A stretch of DNA of 64,000 nucleotides from assembly GCF_018614075.1 (NCBI RefSeq), contig NZ_JAGGOZ010000026.1, forward strand, positions 35,463 to 99,462, in the 5' to 3' direction. Each line of letters begins with the position of its first letter. Within the stretch, counting starts at the first letter, position 1. Below, one piece after another: positions 1-9,677 of this stretch. Both the position numbers and the translations under genes were made by a program. The stretch is from Streptomyces sp. ISL-94. Its GTDB lineage: Bacteria > Actinomycetota > Actinomycetes > Streptomycetales > Streptomycetaceae. Below the pieces are notes generated by a model. It searched no databases. It was not told the origin of the DNA and worked only from the letters and a program-made list of their open reading frames with translations.

Positions 1-1
1 G

Positions 2-1858
2 TACAGCGAGCCGCACTGGGAGAAGGACCAGGCGGCCGTGATGGCGTACGAGAAGGTCACGCTCTACGGCGTGCCGATCGTGGCGCAGCGGAAGATCAAC
101 TACGGCCGGATCGACCCCGAGGTCTCGCGCGAGCTGTTCATCCGCAACGCGCTGGTCGAGGGCGACTGGCGGACGCACCACAAGTTCTACGCCGACAACC
201 GCAAGCTCCTCACCGAGGTGGAGGAGCTGGAGAACCGGGCCCGGCGCCGCGACATCGTGGTCGACGACGAGACCCTCTTCGACTTCTACGACCAGAAGAT
301 CCCCGAACACGTGGTGTCCGGGGCGCACTTCGACTCCTGGTGGAAGCACAAGAAGCGCGAGGAGCCCGAACTCCTCGACTTCGAGCGCGAGATGCTGCTG
401 ACCGAGAAGGCGGCCGGGGTCACCAAGGCCGACTACCCGGACACCTGGCGGCAGGGGCAGCTGAAGTTCCGGGTGACCTACCAGTTCGAGCCGGGCGCGG
501 ACGCGGACGGCGTCACCGTGCACATCCCGCTCCAAGTGCTGAACCAGGTCACCGACGAGGGCTTCGACTGGCAGATCCCCGGTCTGCGCGAAGAGGTCGT
601 CACCGAGCTGATCCGCTCCCTCCCGAAGCCCATCCGCCGGCACTACGTACCCGCGCCGAACTTCGCGACGCGCTTCCTGCAGACGGCGGTGCCGTCGGCC
701 TCCGGCGGCAATCAGACACCGCAGGAGCCGCTGCCGGTCACCCTGGCGCGGGAGCTCCAGCGGATGGTGGGGGTCCCGGTCTCGGCCGAGGACTTCGACC
801 TGACCCGGATCCCGGAGCACCTGAAGATCACCTTCCGGATCGTCGACGAGCGGCGCAAGAACCTCGCCGAGGACAAGGACCTGGAAGCCCTGCGGCTGAA
901 GCTGAAGCCCAAGGCCCGCCAGGCGCTGTCCAAGGCCGCCGCGGCCACCGCCGAGCGGGCGGGCGGGGAGTCGGTGGAGCGCACCGGGCTGACCGACTGG
1001 ACCATCGGCACGCTGACCAAGGTCTTCGAGACCCGTCGGGCCGGCCAGCCGGTGAAGGCCTACCCGGCGCTGGTGGACGACGAGGGAGCGGCAGCGGGCA
1101 CAGTCTCCGTACGGCTCTTCGACACGGAGGCCGAGCAGCAGCAGGCGATGTGGCTGGGCACCCGGCGGCTGATCCTGCTCAACATCCCGGTGAATCCGGC
1201 GAAGTTCGCCTCGGACCACCTCACCAACCAGCAGAAGCTGGCCCTGTCCCGGAACCCGCACGGCTCCATCCAGGCACTGTTCGACGACTGTGCGACGGCG
1301 GCGACCGACAAGCTGATCGCCGACCACGGCGGGCCGGCCTGGGACGAGGCGGGCTTCCGCAAGCTCTACGAGGCCGTCCGCGCCGACCTCGTGGACACGA
1401 CCGTCCGCACGATCGGCCAGGTGCAGCAGGTGCTGGCGGCCTGGCAGGCCTGTGAGCGCCGCCTGAAAGCCACGAGCAGCCTGGCGCTGGTGGCCAACAT
1501 CCAGGACGTGAAGACGCAGCTGGCGGCCCTGATGCCGGCCGGCTTCGTGACCCTCACCGGACTGCGCAGGCTGCCGGACCTGATGCGCTACCTGGTGGCG
1601 GCGGACCGGCGGCTCCAGCAGATGCCCACGGGCGTCCAGCGGGACACCACGCGCATGCAGAAGGTCCACGAGATGCAGGACGAGTACGCCTGGCTGCTGG
1701 AGCAGTTGCCCAAGGGGCGGCCGGTGCCGGCCTCGGTCACGGACATCCGCTGGATGATCGAGGAGCTGCGGGTGAGCTACTTCGCGCACGCCCTCGGGAC
1801 GGCGTACCCGGTCTCCGACAAGCGGATCGTGAAGGCCGTGGATGCGGCGGCCCCGTGA
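2..1858 (+). CDS. hrpA: ATP-dependent RNA helicase HrpA, C-terminal part (5' end outside window)
   Basis: The frame is open from the first bases, so the gene starts upstream of the window. The visible 618 residues are the accessory C-terminal half of a DEAH-box HrpA-type helicase: the OB-fold region followed by the DUF3418 domain typical of bacterial HrpA. The ATPase motifs are not in the window. HrpA unwinds or remodels RNA in the cytoplasm, and E. coli HrpA has been linked to mRNA processing and to resolving stalled ribosomes. The stop is followed by a short spacer and then tRNA-Asp. The name rests on the C-terminal domain alone, but the position next to tRNA-Asp and bldC fits the conserved Streptomyces order. 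Confidence 0.88.
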   Translation, partial: YSEPHWEKDQAAVMAYEKVTLYGVPIVAQRKINYGRIDPEVSRELFIRNALVEGDWRTHHKFYADNRKLLTEVEELENRARRRDIVVDDETLFDFYDQKIPEHVVSGAHFDSWWKHKKREEPELLDFEREMLLTEKAAGVTKADYPDTWRQGQLKFRVTYQFEPGADADGVTVHIPLQVLNQVTDEGFDWQIPGLREEVVTELIRSLPKPIRRHYVPAPNFATRFLQTAVPSASGGNQTPQEPLPVTLARELQRMVGVPVSAEDFDLTRIPEHLKITFRIVDERRKNLAEDKDLEALRLKLKPKARQALSKAAAATAERAGGESVERTGLTDWTIGTLTKVFETRRAGQPVKAYPALVDDEGAAAGTVSVRLFDTEAEQQQAMWLGTRRLILLNIPVNPAKFASDHLTNQQKLALSRNPHGSIQALFDDCATAATDKLIADHGGPAWDEAGFRKLYEAVRADLVDTTVRTIGQVQQVLAAWQACERRLKATSSLALVANIQDVKTQLAALMPAGFVTLTGLRRLPDLMRYLVAADRRLQQMPTGVQRDTTRMQKVHEMQDEYAWLLEQLPKGRPVPASVTDIRWMIEELRVSYFAHALGTAYPVSDKRIVKAVDAAAP

Positions 1859-1927
1859 TCCGGTTCGACTGCACCCCCTGAGCTGCGGTACAGTCTGATT
1901 CGCAGCCGCCGAGCGGCCGCAAATCAA

Positions 1928-2001
1928 GGACCTGTGGAGCAGTTGGTTAGCTCGCCACCCTGTCAAGGTGGAGGTCGCGGGTTCAAGTCCCGTCAGGTTC
2001 G
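1928..2001 (+). tRNA. tRNA-Asp (anticodon GUC)
   Basis: The acceptor stem GGACCTG (1928-1934) pairs with CAGGTTC (1994-2000), including one G-U pair. The anticodon arm CCACC-CTGTCAA-GGTGG gives anticodon GTC, and the T-loop TTCAAGT is normal. The CCA end is not encoded in full. A strong hairpin follows immediately. Confidence 0.96.
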
Positions 2002-2007
2002 CAGAAA

Positions 2008-2047
2008 CGTCAGGGCCCGTGTCCCCCAGGGGATACGGGCCCTGACG
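2008..2047 (+). terminator. Hairpin terminator after tRNA-Asp
   Basis: A 13-bp perfect stem (CGTCAGGGCCCGT with its complement) starts a few bases after the tRNA 3' end. There is no T-tract, as is common for Streptomyces terminators. Confidence 0.75.
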
Positions 2048-2498
2048 CGTTGGCGGGGAAGGCACTGGGCGCTGATCGCGCCGGCGGTCTCGGGCGCCGC
2101 CCCGCCGCCCCAGGGCAGCGCTGGGCCTCCCGGGGGCCCCTCAGGGGCCATTGGGGGCCCTCAGGCCTCAGCGGGCGCCCCGACGTCCCAACGGAACCCG
2201 CCGTGCCCCCTGAGCCGCCGTCGCCGTCGCCGTCGCCCATACCGTCCGACCGCCGCGAGGGGCCGGCGGGCGGCCGCGGCCGGAATCCCCCTTTCGCATG
2301 ATGCGTCCGATCGCGCACGTCCCCATACGGGGTGCATTGCCGGAAATACAAGAGTGATCATCTGTGACGGGAGTCACCGCACCAGTTTTTGAGACTCGCA
2401 CATTTATCGCACCCCTACGCGCGGTCGATTTAATATGTGCAATGGCACCCAACCCGCCGGTAGCCCCGCGCCCGCCCGACGCCGCCCGACCTGGGCAT

Positions 2499-2537
2499 AA
2501 AAAAAGATCGCGCTGGACCCGGCGGAGTCCAGCGCGA
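2499..2537 (-). terminator. Rho-independent terminator downstream of bldC
   Basis: An 11-bp stem (TCGCGCTGGAC at 2508-2518 with its complement at 2527-2537) is followed on the minus strand by seven T residues (A-run at 2499-2505). It lies about 130 nt after the bldC stop. The rest of 2,048-2,670 shows no supportable gene. Confidence 0.8.
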
Positions 2538-2618
2538 CCGAACGACTGAAACCTGTTGGGGCAGGTCCAGCCGTATGAAGCCATGTGGGTTTCATCGGAT
2601 TGGGGGACCCGATATAGA

Positions 2619-2650
2619 CCCTCCCCCAGCTACCGCCGGGAGGTGCCCCC
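2619..2650. repeat. Possible intergenic palindromic repeat
   Basis: This GC-rich imperfect palindrome (CCTCCC ... GGGAGG with a tail of C residues) lies between bldC and its terminator. Similar intergenic palindromes are scattered in Streptomyces genomes, but its repeat status cannot be shown from one copy. Confidence 0.3.
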
Positions 2651-2670
2651 ACGCGGGGTGCTACGAAACC

Positions 2671-2877
2671 TCAGGCCTCGCTGCGCTGCTGCGGAATTCC
2701 CGCAAGCAGTGCGCGAACCTCGGCCTCGCGGTAACGGCGGTGTCCACCCAGGGTGCGGATGGACGTGAGCTTGCCAGCCTTGGCCCAACGGGTGACCGTC
2801 TTCGGGTCCACGCGGAACATCGTGGCAACCTCAGCCGGGGTCAGCAGCGGCTCGGCATCAGGGGTGCGAGCGGTCAT
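2671..2877 (-). CDS. bldC: BldC, MerR-like DNA-binding developmental regulator
   Basis: This 68-residue protein is a lone MerR-type winged helix-turn-helix: LLTPAEVATMF (first helices), DPKTVTRWAKAGKL (recognition helix) and TLGGHRRY (wing). It lacks the long coiled coil of classical MerR proteins. Size and sequence match BldC of Streptomyces, which binds direct repeats cooperatively and holds back entry into development. The ATG at 2877 is chosen because AGGAGG sits just upstream and gives the family length; the longer open frame upstream is spurious. About 570 bp of non-coding DNA precede it, room for a long regulated promoter, and a terminator follows. Confidence 0.96.
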   Translation of the reverse strand: MTARTPDAEPLLTPAEVATMFRVDPKTVTRWAKAGKLTSIRTLGGHRRYREAEVRALLAGIPQQRSEA

Positions 2878-3308
2878 GAGCGGCCTCCTCGGGAGAACCG
2901 AACCATCTCGGTTCTTTCCTCTAAATTCTGCACCTTGGCCCGCGTTGCCCGAAATGGACATACGCGGGCCGAGTCGGTTATAGGACGAACGGCTTGTCCT
3001 CGGCACTACAACTACACCATCCGTCCAGCCCCAAGGGCCAAACCGATGGAATTGCCCTCCGAGGTGTTCATCAGCGGCGGAAGCCGATGGACCGTCCCAT
3101 AACGGACAGTCACCCCACTGTAACGATCAGTCACAGAGCGATCAGGAGTCGTCAGACCCCCCGTAGAGCGCAATGCCGAGCATTCCGCCCTTAGTTGGAC
3201 GGAAGGAACCCTCCCCGGACTCCTTGTCCTATTTTGGCACGAGGGTAGGGGAAGGGCGCAAGGGTGTAGATAGTGCGGTCCGTCACCCTTGGGCCAATGG
3301 CCCGTATC

Positions 3309-3335
3309 GGGACGTAGGTCCTGGAACTACGTCCC
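3309..3335. other. Perfect 9-bp inverted repeat in the bldC upstream region
   Basis: GGGACGTAG (3309-3317) and CTACGTCCC (3327-3335) form a perfect inverted repeat with a 9-nt spacer, inside the roughly 570-bp gap between bldC and the next gene. It could be an operator about 430 bp upstream of bldC, or a terminator for the minus-strand gene ending at 3444. Nothing else firm is seen in 2,878-3,443. Confidence 0.45.
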
Positions 3336-3443
3336 AAATGCCATGATCAAGCCTCTGATCAGCCATTTATGGCCGATCAGCCGATACGGAGCGGTACGTA
3401 CGGATCCCTCGCGGCCACTCGCAGCATGATCCGCCCTCCCGGA

Positions 3444-4286
3444 CTAATTCGCGAACAGTCTCTCCCGGACCGCCCGCCACCGGTCCGCCAGCACCCCGTA
3501 CGCCTCGGCCGCCCCCTCCGCGTCCCCCGCCCGCAAGGCCGCGAGCCCCTCCGCCAGTTCCCCGGCCGACCGGTCCGCCGCCAGCCCGGCCGCCGGCAGT
3601 GCGTGCAGGAGCCCGCCGTAGTCCAGTTCGACCATCGACCGCGGGTGGAACTCCTCCAGCCAGCTCCCGACCTCCACCAGGCCGTCGGCGAGCACCCCGT
3701 ATCCCTCCGCCTCCCGCAAGGCCCGCAGCGCCCGAGCGAGGCGCCGCCGCGCCTGCACCATCGGCGTCCGGTAGCGCAGCCGCTCGCCCGGCAGGTACTC
3801 CCGCTCCTCCTGGGCCACCAGCACGAACCAGCGCAGGGGGACCTGCCACACCCCGGTACGGATCCACGGGCGCGCGTCCGGGTTCCGCTCGCGCCAGCGC
3901 TCGTAGTCCTCGGCCGCCCGCCGCCGCGCCACCGGCGGGAGCGCGGCGTCCAGCACCGGGCCCGGGAACGACTCGACCAGCTCCTGGAGCGCCAGCCAGC
4001 CGCGCAGCCTGGTCCGCCACGGGCAGACCAGCAGCACCCCCTCGACCTCCGCGGTGAACGCGTCGGCGCTCTCGTGCGCCGGCACCCCCACCACGGGCAC
4101 CCGGACCAAGTCCGTGAGGGACCTGCGCAGTTCGTCCTGCGCGGTCGGGGCGGCCCCGCGCCGGGCGTAGTCGGCCCAGTGCGCGCGCTCCGGCTCGGGG
4201 AAGGCCGCCAATGGCTCGTAGACGCGCAGGTAGGAGGCATACGGAACGGTCGGCGCCGAGCGCGCGGAAGGAGGGGATTCGCTCAC
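3444..4286 (-). CDS. Conserved hypothetical protein upstream of bldC
   Basis: A 280-residue, largely helical, Arg/Glu/Ala-rich soluble protein with no signal peptide or membrane segment. I do not recognise a catalytic motif. The GTG at 4286 ([10 protein letters not shown]) is preferred over the longer frame because GGAGGGG lies about 12 nt upstream and the extra N-terminus is low-complexity. It is read toward bldC from a region divergent with vdh. Position suggests the conserved Streptomyces protein encoded between bldC and vdh; its function is unknown. Confidence 0.7.
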   Translation of the reverse strand: MSESPPSARSAPTVPYASYLRVYEPLAAFPEPERAHWADYARRGAAPTAQDELRRSLTDLVRVPVVGVPAHESADAFTAEVEGVLLVCPWRTRLRGWLALQELVESFPGPVLDAALPPVARRRAAEDYERWRERNPDARPWIRTGVWQVPLRWFVLVAQEEREYLPGERLRYRTPMVQARRRLARALRALREAEGYGVLADGLVEVGSWLEEFHPRSMVELDYGGLLHALPAAGLAADRSAGELAEGLAALRAGDAEGAAEAYGVLADRWRAVRERLFAN

Positions 4287-4495
4287 GCTCTCGTACTGCC
4301 CCTCCGGGCGGCCCGGCTCACCTCCCGGGCCCCTCTTGCCCGGCCGGCCGGAGCCGCCCGTCCCACGGGAGTGTTCCGATCTCCGGACAGGTCCCCTACG
4401 CACGCCCCGCAGGTCTTACTCTGCTCCCAGCACGCCCTCCCCCACCCGCAGGGCGGGCGTCATTCCGCCGCATCTCTTCCATGGGAGTCACCACC

Positions 4496-5611
4496 GTGAC
4501 CGAAATGACCGACGGCGTCCTGCACACCCTGTTCCGTACGGAGCAGGGCGGCCACGAGCAAGTCGTGCTGTGCCAGGACCGAGCCACAGGCCTGAAGGCC
4601 GTCATCGCGATCCACTCCACCGCTCTGGGGCCCGCCCTCGGCGGTACGCGCTTCCACGCGTACGCCTCCGACGAGGAGGCCGTCCTGGACGCGCTCAACC
4701 TCTCGCGCGGCATGTCGTACAAGAACGCCCTCGCCGGTCTCGACCTCGGCGGCGGCAAGGCCGTGATCATCGGTGACCCCGACCTCATCAAGACCGAGGA
4801 ACTGCTGCTGGCCTATGGCCGGTTCGTGGAGTCCCTCGGCGGGCGCTACGTCACCGCCTGCGATGTCGGCACCTACGTCGCCGACATGGACATCGTGGCC
4901 CGCGAGACCCGCTGGGCCACCGGCCGCTCCCCCGAGAACGGCGGCGCGGGCGACTCCTCGGTGCTCACCGCCTTCGGTGTCTTCCAGGGCATGCGCGCCA
5001 GCGCCCAGCACCTGTGGGGCGACCCGACCCTGCGCGGCCGCAAGGTCGCCGTGGCCGGTGTCGGCAAGGTGGGCCACTACCTGGTCGAGCACCTCCTGGA
5101 GGACGGCGCCGAGGTCGTGATCACGGACGTACGGGAAGAGTCCGTACGCCGGATCGTGAACAAGCACCCGGGCAAGGTCACCGCAGTCGTCGACACGGAC
5201 GCGCTGATCCGCGTCGAGGGCTTGGACATCTACGCCCCCTGCGCGCTCGGCGGCGCCCTCAACGACGAGACGGTGCCCGCCCTGACCGCCGCGATCGTCT
5301 GCGGTGCGGCGAACAACCAGCTCGCCCACCCCGGCATCGAGAAGGACCTCTCGGACCGCGGGATCCTCTACGCGCCCGACTACGTGGTCAACGCCGGCGG
5401 GGTCATCCAGGTCGCCGACGAGCTGCGCGGCTTCGACTTCGACCGGTGCAAGGCGAAGGCCTCGGAGATCTTCGACACCACTCTGGCCATATTCGCACGC
5501 GCGAAGGCGGACGGTATTCCGCCGGCCGCGGCGGCCGACCGGATCGCCGAGCAGCGGATGGCGGATGCCCGCGCCGCCCGCGTGGTCTGGCCCTCCCGGG
5601 GACCCTTCTGA
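4496..5611 (+). CDS. vdh: Valine (branched-chain amino acid) dehydrogenase
   Basis: A 371-residue member of the Glu/Leu/Phe/Val dehydrogenase family. It oxidatively deaminates valine and related amino acids to 2-oxo acids with NAD+, feeding branched-chain CoA precursors to fatty acids and polyketides. Visible are the substrate-binding segment GGGKAV with its catalytic lysine, the dinucleotide motif GVGKVG of the Rossmann domain, and the NAGGVIQV signature near the C-terminus. The start is placed at GTG 4496 because GGGAG lies 8 nt upstream; an ATG at 4481 is the alternative. It is divergent from the 3444-4286 gene and followed by a hairpin. Confidence 0.93.
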   Translation: MTEMTDGVLHTLFRTEQGGHEQVVLCQDRATGLKAVIAIHSTALGPALGGTRFHAYASDEEAVLDALNLSRGMSYKNALAGLDLGGGKAVIIGDPDLIKTEELLLAYGRFVESLGGRYVTACDVGTYVADMDIVARETRWATGRSPENGGAGDSSVLTAFGVFQGMRASAQHLWGDPTLRGRKVAVAGVGKVGHYLVEHLLEDGAEVVITDVREESVRRIVNKHPGKVTAVVDTDALIRVEGLDIYAPCALGGALNDETVPALTAAIVCGAANNQLAHPGIEKDLSDRGILYAPDYVVNAGGVIQVADELRGFDFDRCKAKASEIFDTTLAIFARAKADGIPPAAAADRIAEQRMADARAARVVWPSRGPF

Positions 5612-5633
5612 GGGGCCCTTCGGAGGGCCCCTT
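5611..5633 (+). terminator. Hairpin terminator of vdh
   Basis: A 9-bp stem, AGGGGCCCT/AGGGCCCCT, with a TCGG loop starts at the vdh stop codon. The remaining intergenic DNA to 5,906 should hold the promoter of the DUF3073 gene, but no clear -35/-10 pair stands out. Confidence 0.65.
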
Positions 5634-5906
5634 GGGCCGGGCACGCCGGGGCGCGGCGAGACGGAACTCACTGCGCTTCGGCGGGTCGCTCGCCAGGAAA
5701 GGGTTAAAATCGCGGTTGACCAGCGAGGACGGGGCGCCTTGTTGGTTCTGCACCGGGGCGCGTCATGCGGGCGGCGTACCGTATGGCCGCGGAAGCAGGT
5801 ACCGTTAAACCCCTACGGACGGTCTCTCCACGGAGAGCCCGCTCCGAACCATGAACGCGTGTCAGACTCTGGGGCCGTCGAGCCCCGTCACCGAGGGGGT
5901 CGAGCC

Positions 5907-6161
5907 ATGGGGCGCGGCCGGGCCAAGGCCAAGCAGACAAAGGTCGCCCGCCAGCTGAAGTACAACAGCGGCGGGACTGACCTCTCGCGTCTGGCCAATG
6001 AGCTGGGCGCATCGCCGACGGAACCGCTGCCTGTCAGCGAGCCGGTCGAAGTCGATGACGATCTGGACGACGACGACCCGTACGCCAAGTACGCGGCTCT
6101 CTACAACGACGACGATGAGGACGAAGAGTCCGGTCCGTCGGCACAGCGGCGCGGCGCTTGA
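5907..6161 (+). CDS. DUF3073 family small acidic protein
   Basis: An 84-residue protein with a basic N-terminus (MGRGRAKAKQTKVARQLKY) followed by a strongly acidic tail rich in Asp/Glu. This is the hallmark of DUF3073, a family conserved in actinobacteria with no established function. The basic head may bind nucleic acid (inference). The ATG at 5907 gives the family length. It sits convergent to purM with a shared strong terminator. Confidence 0.85.
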   Translation: MGRGRAKAKQTKVARQLKYNSGGTDLSRLANELGASPTEPLPVSEPVEVDDDLDDDDPYAKYAALYNDDDEDEESGPSAQRRGA

Positions 6162-6194
6162 CGTCCTAGGGCGTCTGCACAGCAGGTCATATGG

Positions 6195-6235
6195 CTGAAA
6201 CCCGGCCCAGGGCATTGCCCCGGGCCGGGTTTCAG
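6195..6235. terminator. Bidirectional terminator between the DUF3073 gene and purM
   Basis: A 14-bp perfect stem, CTGAAACCCGGCCC (6195-6208) with its complement (6222-6235), lies between the two convergent genes. A and T flanks would serve both strands. Confidence 0.85.
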
Positions 6236-6241
6236 TGCTGC

Positions 6242-7312
6242 TCAGCTCGCGTAGGTACCGGTGAGGGTGGCGCCCTCGGGACGGTCGCCGCGGTCGAGGA
6301 TCTCTCCCGCGACCCAGGCGTCGACGCCCCGGTCGGCCAGCACGGTCAGGGCTACGTCCACCGACTCCTGCGGGACCACGGCCATCATGCCGACGCCCAT
6401 GTTCAGGGTCTTCTCCAGCTCCAGCTGCTCGACGCTGCCGGCCTTGCCGACCAGGTCGAAGATGGCTCCGGGCGCCCAGGTGGAGCGGTCGACCGTCGCG
6501 TGCAGGTGGTCCGGGATGACCCGGGCCAGGTTCGCCGCGAGGCCGCCGCCGGTGATGTGCGAGTACGCGTGGACGTCGGCCGTACGGGTGAGGGCCAGGC
6601 AGTCCAGCGAGTAGATCTTGGTGGGCTCCAGGAGTTCCTCGCCGAGGGTGCGGCCGAGCTCCGCGATCTCCTGCTCCAGGGACATCTTGGCCCGGTCGAA
6701 GAGGACGTGCCGGACCAGCGAGTACCCGTTGGAGTGAAGGCCGGACGAAGCCATCGCGATGACGGCGTCCCCCGTACGGATGCGATCCGCGCCGAGCAGG
6801 CGGTCGTACTCGACGACACCGGTGCCGGCGCCCGCCACGTCGAAGTCGTCCGGGCCCAGCAGGCCCGGGTGCTCGGCGGTCTCACCGCCGACGAGGGCGC
6901 AGCCGGCGAGGACACAGCCCTCGGCGATGCCCTTGACGATGGCGGCGACCCGCTCGGGGTGCACCCTGCCGACGCAGATGTAGTCGGTCATGAAGAGCGG
7001 CTCGGCGCCGCAGACGACGATGTCGTCCATGACCATGGCGACCAGGTCGTGGCCGATGGTGTCGTACACGCCGAGCTGGCGGGCGATGTCCACCTTGGTG
7101 CCGACTCCGTCGGTGGCGGAGGCGAGCAGCGGGCGCTCGTAGCGCTTGAGGGCGGAGGCGTCGAAGAGGCCGGCGAAGCCGCCGAGGCCGCCGAGGACCT
7201 CGGGGCGCTGCGTCTTCTTCACCCACTCCTTCATCAGCTCGACGGCGCGGTCTCCCGCTTCGATGTCGACGCCCGCGGCGGCGTAGCTGGCACCGGTGGT
7301 CTTCTCTGTCAT
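6242..7312 (-). CDS. purM: Phosphoribosylformylglycinamidine cyclo-ligase (AIR synthetase)
   Basis: A 356-residue PurM that closes the imidazole ring: FGAM + ATP gives AIR. The AIRS-family N-domain shows SATDGVGTK and HDLVAMVMDDI, and the later HITGGGL and the GCALVGGETAEHPG segment belong to the nucleotide-binding fold. Length is normal. It follows purF on the same strand with a 92-bp gap, so the two are probably cotranscribed. The ATG at 7312 has a ribosome site a few bases upstream. Confidence 0.96.
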   Translation of the reverse strand: MTEKTTGASYAAAGVDIEAGDRAVELMKEWVKKTQRPEVLGGLGGFAGLFDASALKRYERPLLASATDGVGTKVDIARQLGVYDTIGHDLVAMVMDDIVVCGAEPLFMTDYICVGRVHPERVAAIVKGIAEGCVLAGCALVGGETAEHPGLLGPDDFDVAGAGTGVVEYDRLLGADRIRTGDAVIAMASSGLHSNGYSLVRHVLFDRAKMSLEQEIAELGRTLGEELLEPTKIYSLDCLALTRTADVHAYSHITGGGLAANLARVIPDHLHATVDRSTWAPGAIFDLVGKAGSVEQLELEKTLNMGVGMMAVVPQESVDVALTVLADRGVDAWVAGEILDRGDRPEGATLTGTYAS

Positions 7313-7404
7313 GACAGGAGAGAGCTTTCGTGTCGTTTGCTGCGTGGGGTGCCGGGCCCCGGGAAAAGCCTGAAAGACAGGGCCCGGCGCAGGTTGAGCG
7401 GGAG

Positions 7405-8922
7405 CTACGGGCGACGGAGCGCGTCGGCGGCGTCGGTGCCGCCCGCGAGCTCGGACTCCAGGAGCTGCTTGCCCAGGAGCTGCGGGTCGGGGAGCTCCAT
7501 CGGGTACTCGCCGTCGAAGCAGGCACGGCAGAGGTTGGGCTTCTGGATGGTGGTCGCCTCGACCATCGCGTCCAGCGAGATGTACGAGAGCGAGTCCGCG
7601 CCCAGCGACGTGGCGATCTCATCGACCGTCATGCCGTTGGCGATCAGCTCGGCCCGGGTGGCGAAGTCGATGCCGAAGAAGCACGGCCACTTCACCGGCG
7701 GCGAGGAGATCCGGATGTGGACCTCGGCCGCGCCGGCCTCGCGGAGCATCTTGACCAGGGCGCGCTGGGTGTTGCCGCGGACGATCGAGTCGTCGACGAC
7801 CACCAGGCGCTTGCCCCGGATGACTTCCTTGAGGGGATTGAGCTTCAGGCGGATGCCGAGCTGGCGGATCGTCTGCGAGGGCTGGATGAAGGTCCGGCCG
7901 ACGTAGGCGTTCTTGACCAGGCCGACGCCGAACGGAATCCCGCTGGCCTCGGCGTATCCGACGGCGGCGGGGGTGCCGGACTCCGGCGTCGCTATGACGA
8001 GGTCCGCGTCCGCCGGGGCTTCCTTGGCCAGGCGCCGGCCCATCTCGACACGCGAGAGGTAGACGTTCCGGCCGGCGATGTCGGTGTCCGGGCGCGCCAG
8101 GTAGACGTACTCGAACACGCAGCCCTTCGGCTTCGCTTCCGCGAAGCGCGAGGTGCGCAGGCCGTTCTCGTCGATCGCGATGAGCTCGCCCGGCTCGACC
8201 TCGCGGACGAAGCTGGCGCCGCAGATGTCGAGGGCGGCGGTCTCACTCGCGACCACCCAGCCGCGCTCCAGGCGGCCGAGGACCAGCGGGCGGATGCCCT
8301 GCGGGTCACGGGCGGTGTAGAGGGTCCCCTCGTCCATGAAGACAAGCGAGAAGGCGCCCTTGACCTGGGGGAGGACCTTGGCGGCCGACTCCTCGATGGT
8401 CAGGGGCTTGCCCTCGTCGTCGGTCTGGCCGGCGAGCAGGGCGGTGACCAGGTCGGTGTCATTGGTGGCTGCCACCTGGGTGGCACGGCCGTCCTGACGG
8501 GGGAGGTCGGCGACCATCTCGGCAAGCTCGGCGGTGTTCACCAGGTTGCCGTTGTGACCCAGGGCAATGGAGCCGTGGGCGGTCGCACGGAAGGTGGGCT
8601 GAGCGTTCTCCCAGACGGAGGCTCCGGTGGTCGAGTAGCGGGCGTGACCGACCGCGATATGACCCTGGAGCGAGCCGAGAGAGGTTTCGTCGAAGACTTG
8701 GGAAACGAGGCCCATGTCCTTGAAGACGAGGATCTGGGAACCGTTGCTCACAGCGATGCCCGCGGACTCTTGTCCGCGGTGCTGCAATGCATACAGTCCG
8801 AAGTAGGTGAGCTTGGCGACCTCTTCACCCGGAGCCCAGACACCGAAGACGCCGCAAGCGTCCTGGGGGCCCTTTTCGCCGGGGAGCAGGTCGTGGTTGA
8901 GTCGTCCATCACCACGAGGCAC
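7405..8922 (-). CDS. purF: Amidophosphoribosyltransferase
   Basis: A 505-residue PurF that catalyses the first committed step of purine synthesis: PRPP + glutamine gives phosphoribosylamine. Residues 1-22 are a propeptide removed to expose Cys23 (DACGVFGVW) as the N-terminal nucleophile of the glutaminase domain. The PRPP loop is LVVVDDSIVRGNT. Cysteines near KGCVFEYVYLARPD and LCRACFDGEYP fit the iron-sulfur type of PurF (Bacillus-like). The start is GTG at 8922. It heads the purF-purM unit; 8,923-9,032 should contain its promoter. Confidence 0.96.
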   Translation of the reverse strand: MPRGDGRLNHDLLPGEKGPQDACGVFGVWAPGEEVAKLTYFGLYALQHRGQESAGIAVSNGSQILVFKDMGLVSQVFDETSLGSLQGHIAVGHARYSTTGASVWENAQPTFRATAHGSIALGHNGNLVNTAELAEMVADLPRQDGRATQVAATNDTDLVTALLAGQTDDEGKPLTIEESAAKVLPQVKGAFSLVFMDEGTLYTARDPQGIRPLVLGRLERGWVVASETAALDICGASFVREVEPGELIAIDENGLRTSRFAEAKPKGCVFEYVYLARPDTDIAGRNVYLSRVEMGRRLAKEAPADADLVIATPESGTPAAVGYAEASGIPFGVGLVKNAYVGRTFIQPSQTIRQLGIRLKLNPLKEVIRGKRLVVVDDSIVRGNTQRALVKMLREAGAAEVHIRISSPPVKWPCFFGIDFATRAELIANGMTVDEIATSLGADSLSYISLDAMVEATTIQKPNLCRACFDGEYPMELPDPQLLGKQLLESELAGGTDAADALRRP

Positions 8923-9032
8923 ATCTCCGAGTGTAGGCGAGATCGACCACTGGTCCGAATGCGGGATACCCGGGAAATCTCACAGCACAGAGGGTGACGG
9001 AGCGCCCCCGTCTCGGTATGCGGATGGCCTTG

Positions 9033-9060
9033 TTGACACCTACAAGCGCATGCGTACAGG
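9033..9060 (+). promoter_or_regulatory. Sigma70-like promoter sequence
   Basis: TTGACA (9033-9038) and TACAGG (9055-9060) are separated by 16 nt, pointing toward the sulfatase remnant. The purF promoter should lie nearby on the other strand. The match may be fortuitous. Confidence 0.35.
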
Positions 9061-9282
9061 CTCTCGGCCCATACAGCCTCTCGGTGACCGGTCCGTCACC
9101 CTCGTCGAGCGCCGGCACGTGGACCTGGTCCGTGTCGCGAGCGCCATCTGTCGCTGTTTCGCGTAGCCACAACTCTTCTTCCTCTTTTCCCATTTCCGCT
9201 CAGCCCAGCCCTGCCCTGCCGTGCCGCGCGCCGTCCCGCGCCCCGCGCGGGGCGGGCGGGTGAGCTGTGCCTTGGAGTGCCT

Positions 9283-9677
9283 GTGTCTTCGTACAACAGC
9301 AAGCCGTCCCGCCGTGCCTTCGGAGGCGCCGTCGGGGTGACCGCGGCCGCCGCGGCGGTGGGGCTGGGCGCCGCCCCCGCCGGGGCCGCCGATGCCCGGA
9401 ATGCGGGGCCTGAGGAGCGCGAGTTCCGGGCCGCGCGCAGCCGGCAGTCCCGCCGCCCGAACATCCTGTTCCTCCTGGGTGACGACCTGGGCTGGGGGGA
9501 CCTGTCCTCGTACGGCTCGCCGCACATCAAGACCCCGAACCTGGACCGCCTGGCCCGCCAAGGCGTCCGGTTCACCGACGCCTACTCGGGCCCGCCACCT
9601 GCTCGCCGACCCGGTTCACCGCGCTGATCGGCAAGTGGCACGCGGGCTCCTGCCCGAAGGTGATCCGGCCGGGCTGA
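9283..9677 (+). pseudogene. Arylsulfatase remnant with Tat-type signal, frameshifted and truncated
   Basis: The first ~105 residues are a convincing sulfatase N-terminus. A twin-arginine signal (SRRAFGG, then an Ala-rich stretch ending AGA) is followed by RRPNILFLLGDDLGWGDLSSYG, whose DD pair binds the catalytic calcium, and by IKTPNLDRLARQGVRF. The formylglycine signature CSPTR is encoded just after (ACCTGCTCGCCGACCCGG) but in another frame. Coding sense is then lost within about 75 bp, where a full sulfatase needs ~450-500 residues. A frameshift plus a large deletion therefore inactivates it. The start GTG 9283 is uncertain (GTG 9277 is also possible). Confidence 0.8.

Noticed and set aside
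2161..2584. Small minus-strand ORFs between tRNA-Asp and bldC
   Set aside because: They are Arg/Gly/Pro-rich, overlap each other in several frames and lack ribosome sites. The region looks non-coding apart from terminators.
3309..3335. DevR/OsdR (dormancy) operator
   Set aside because: It shares GGGAC...GTCCC ends with that motif, but the spacing and centre differ and it could be a terminator, so only the inverted repeat is reported.
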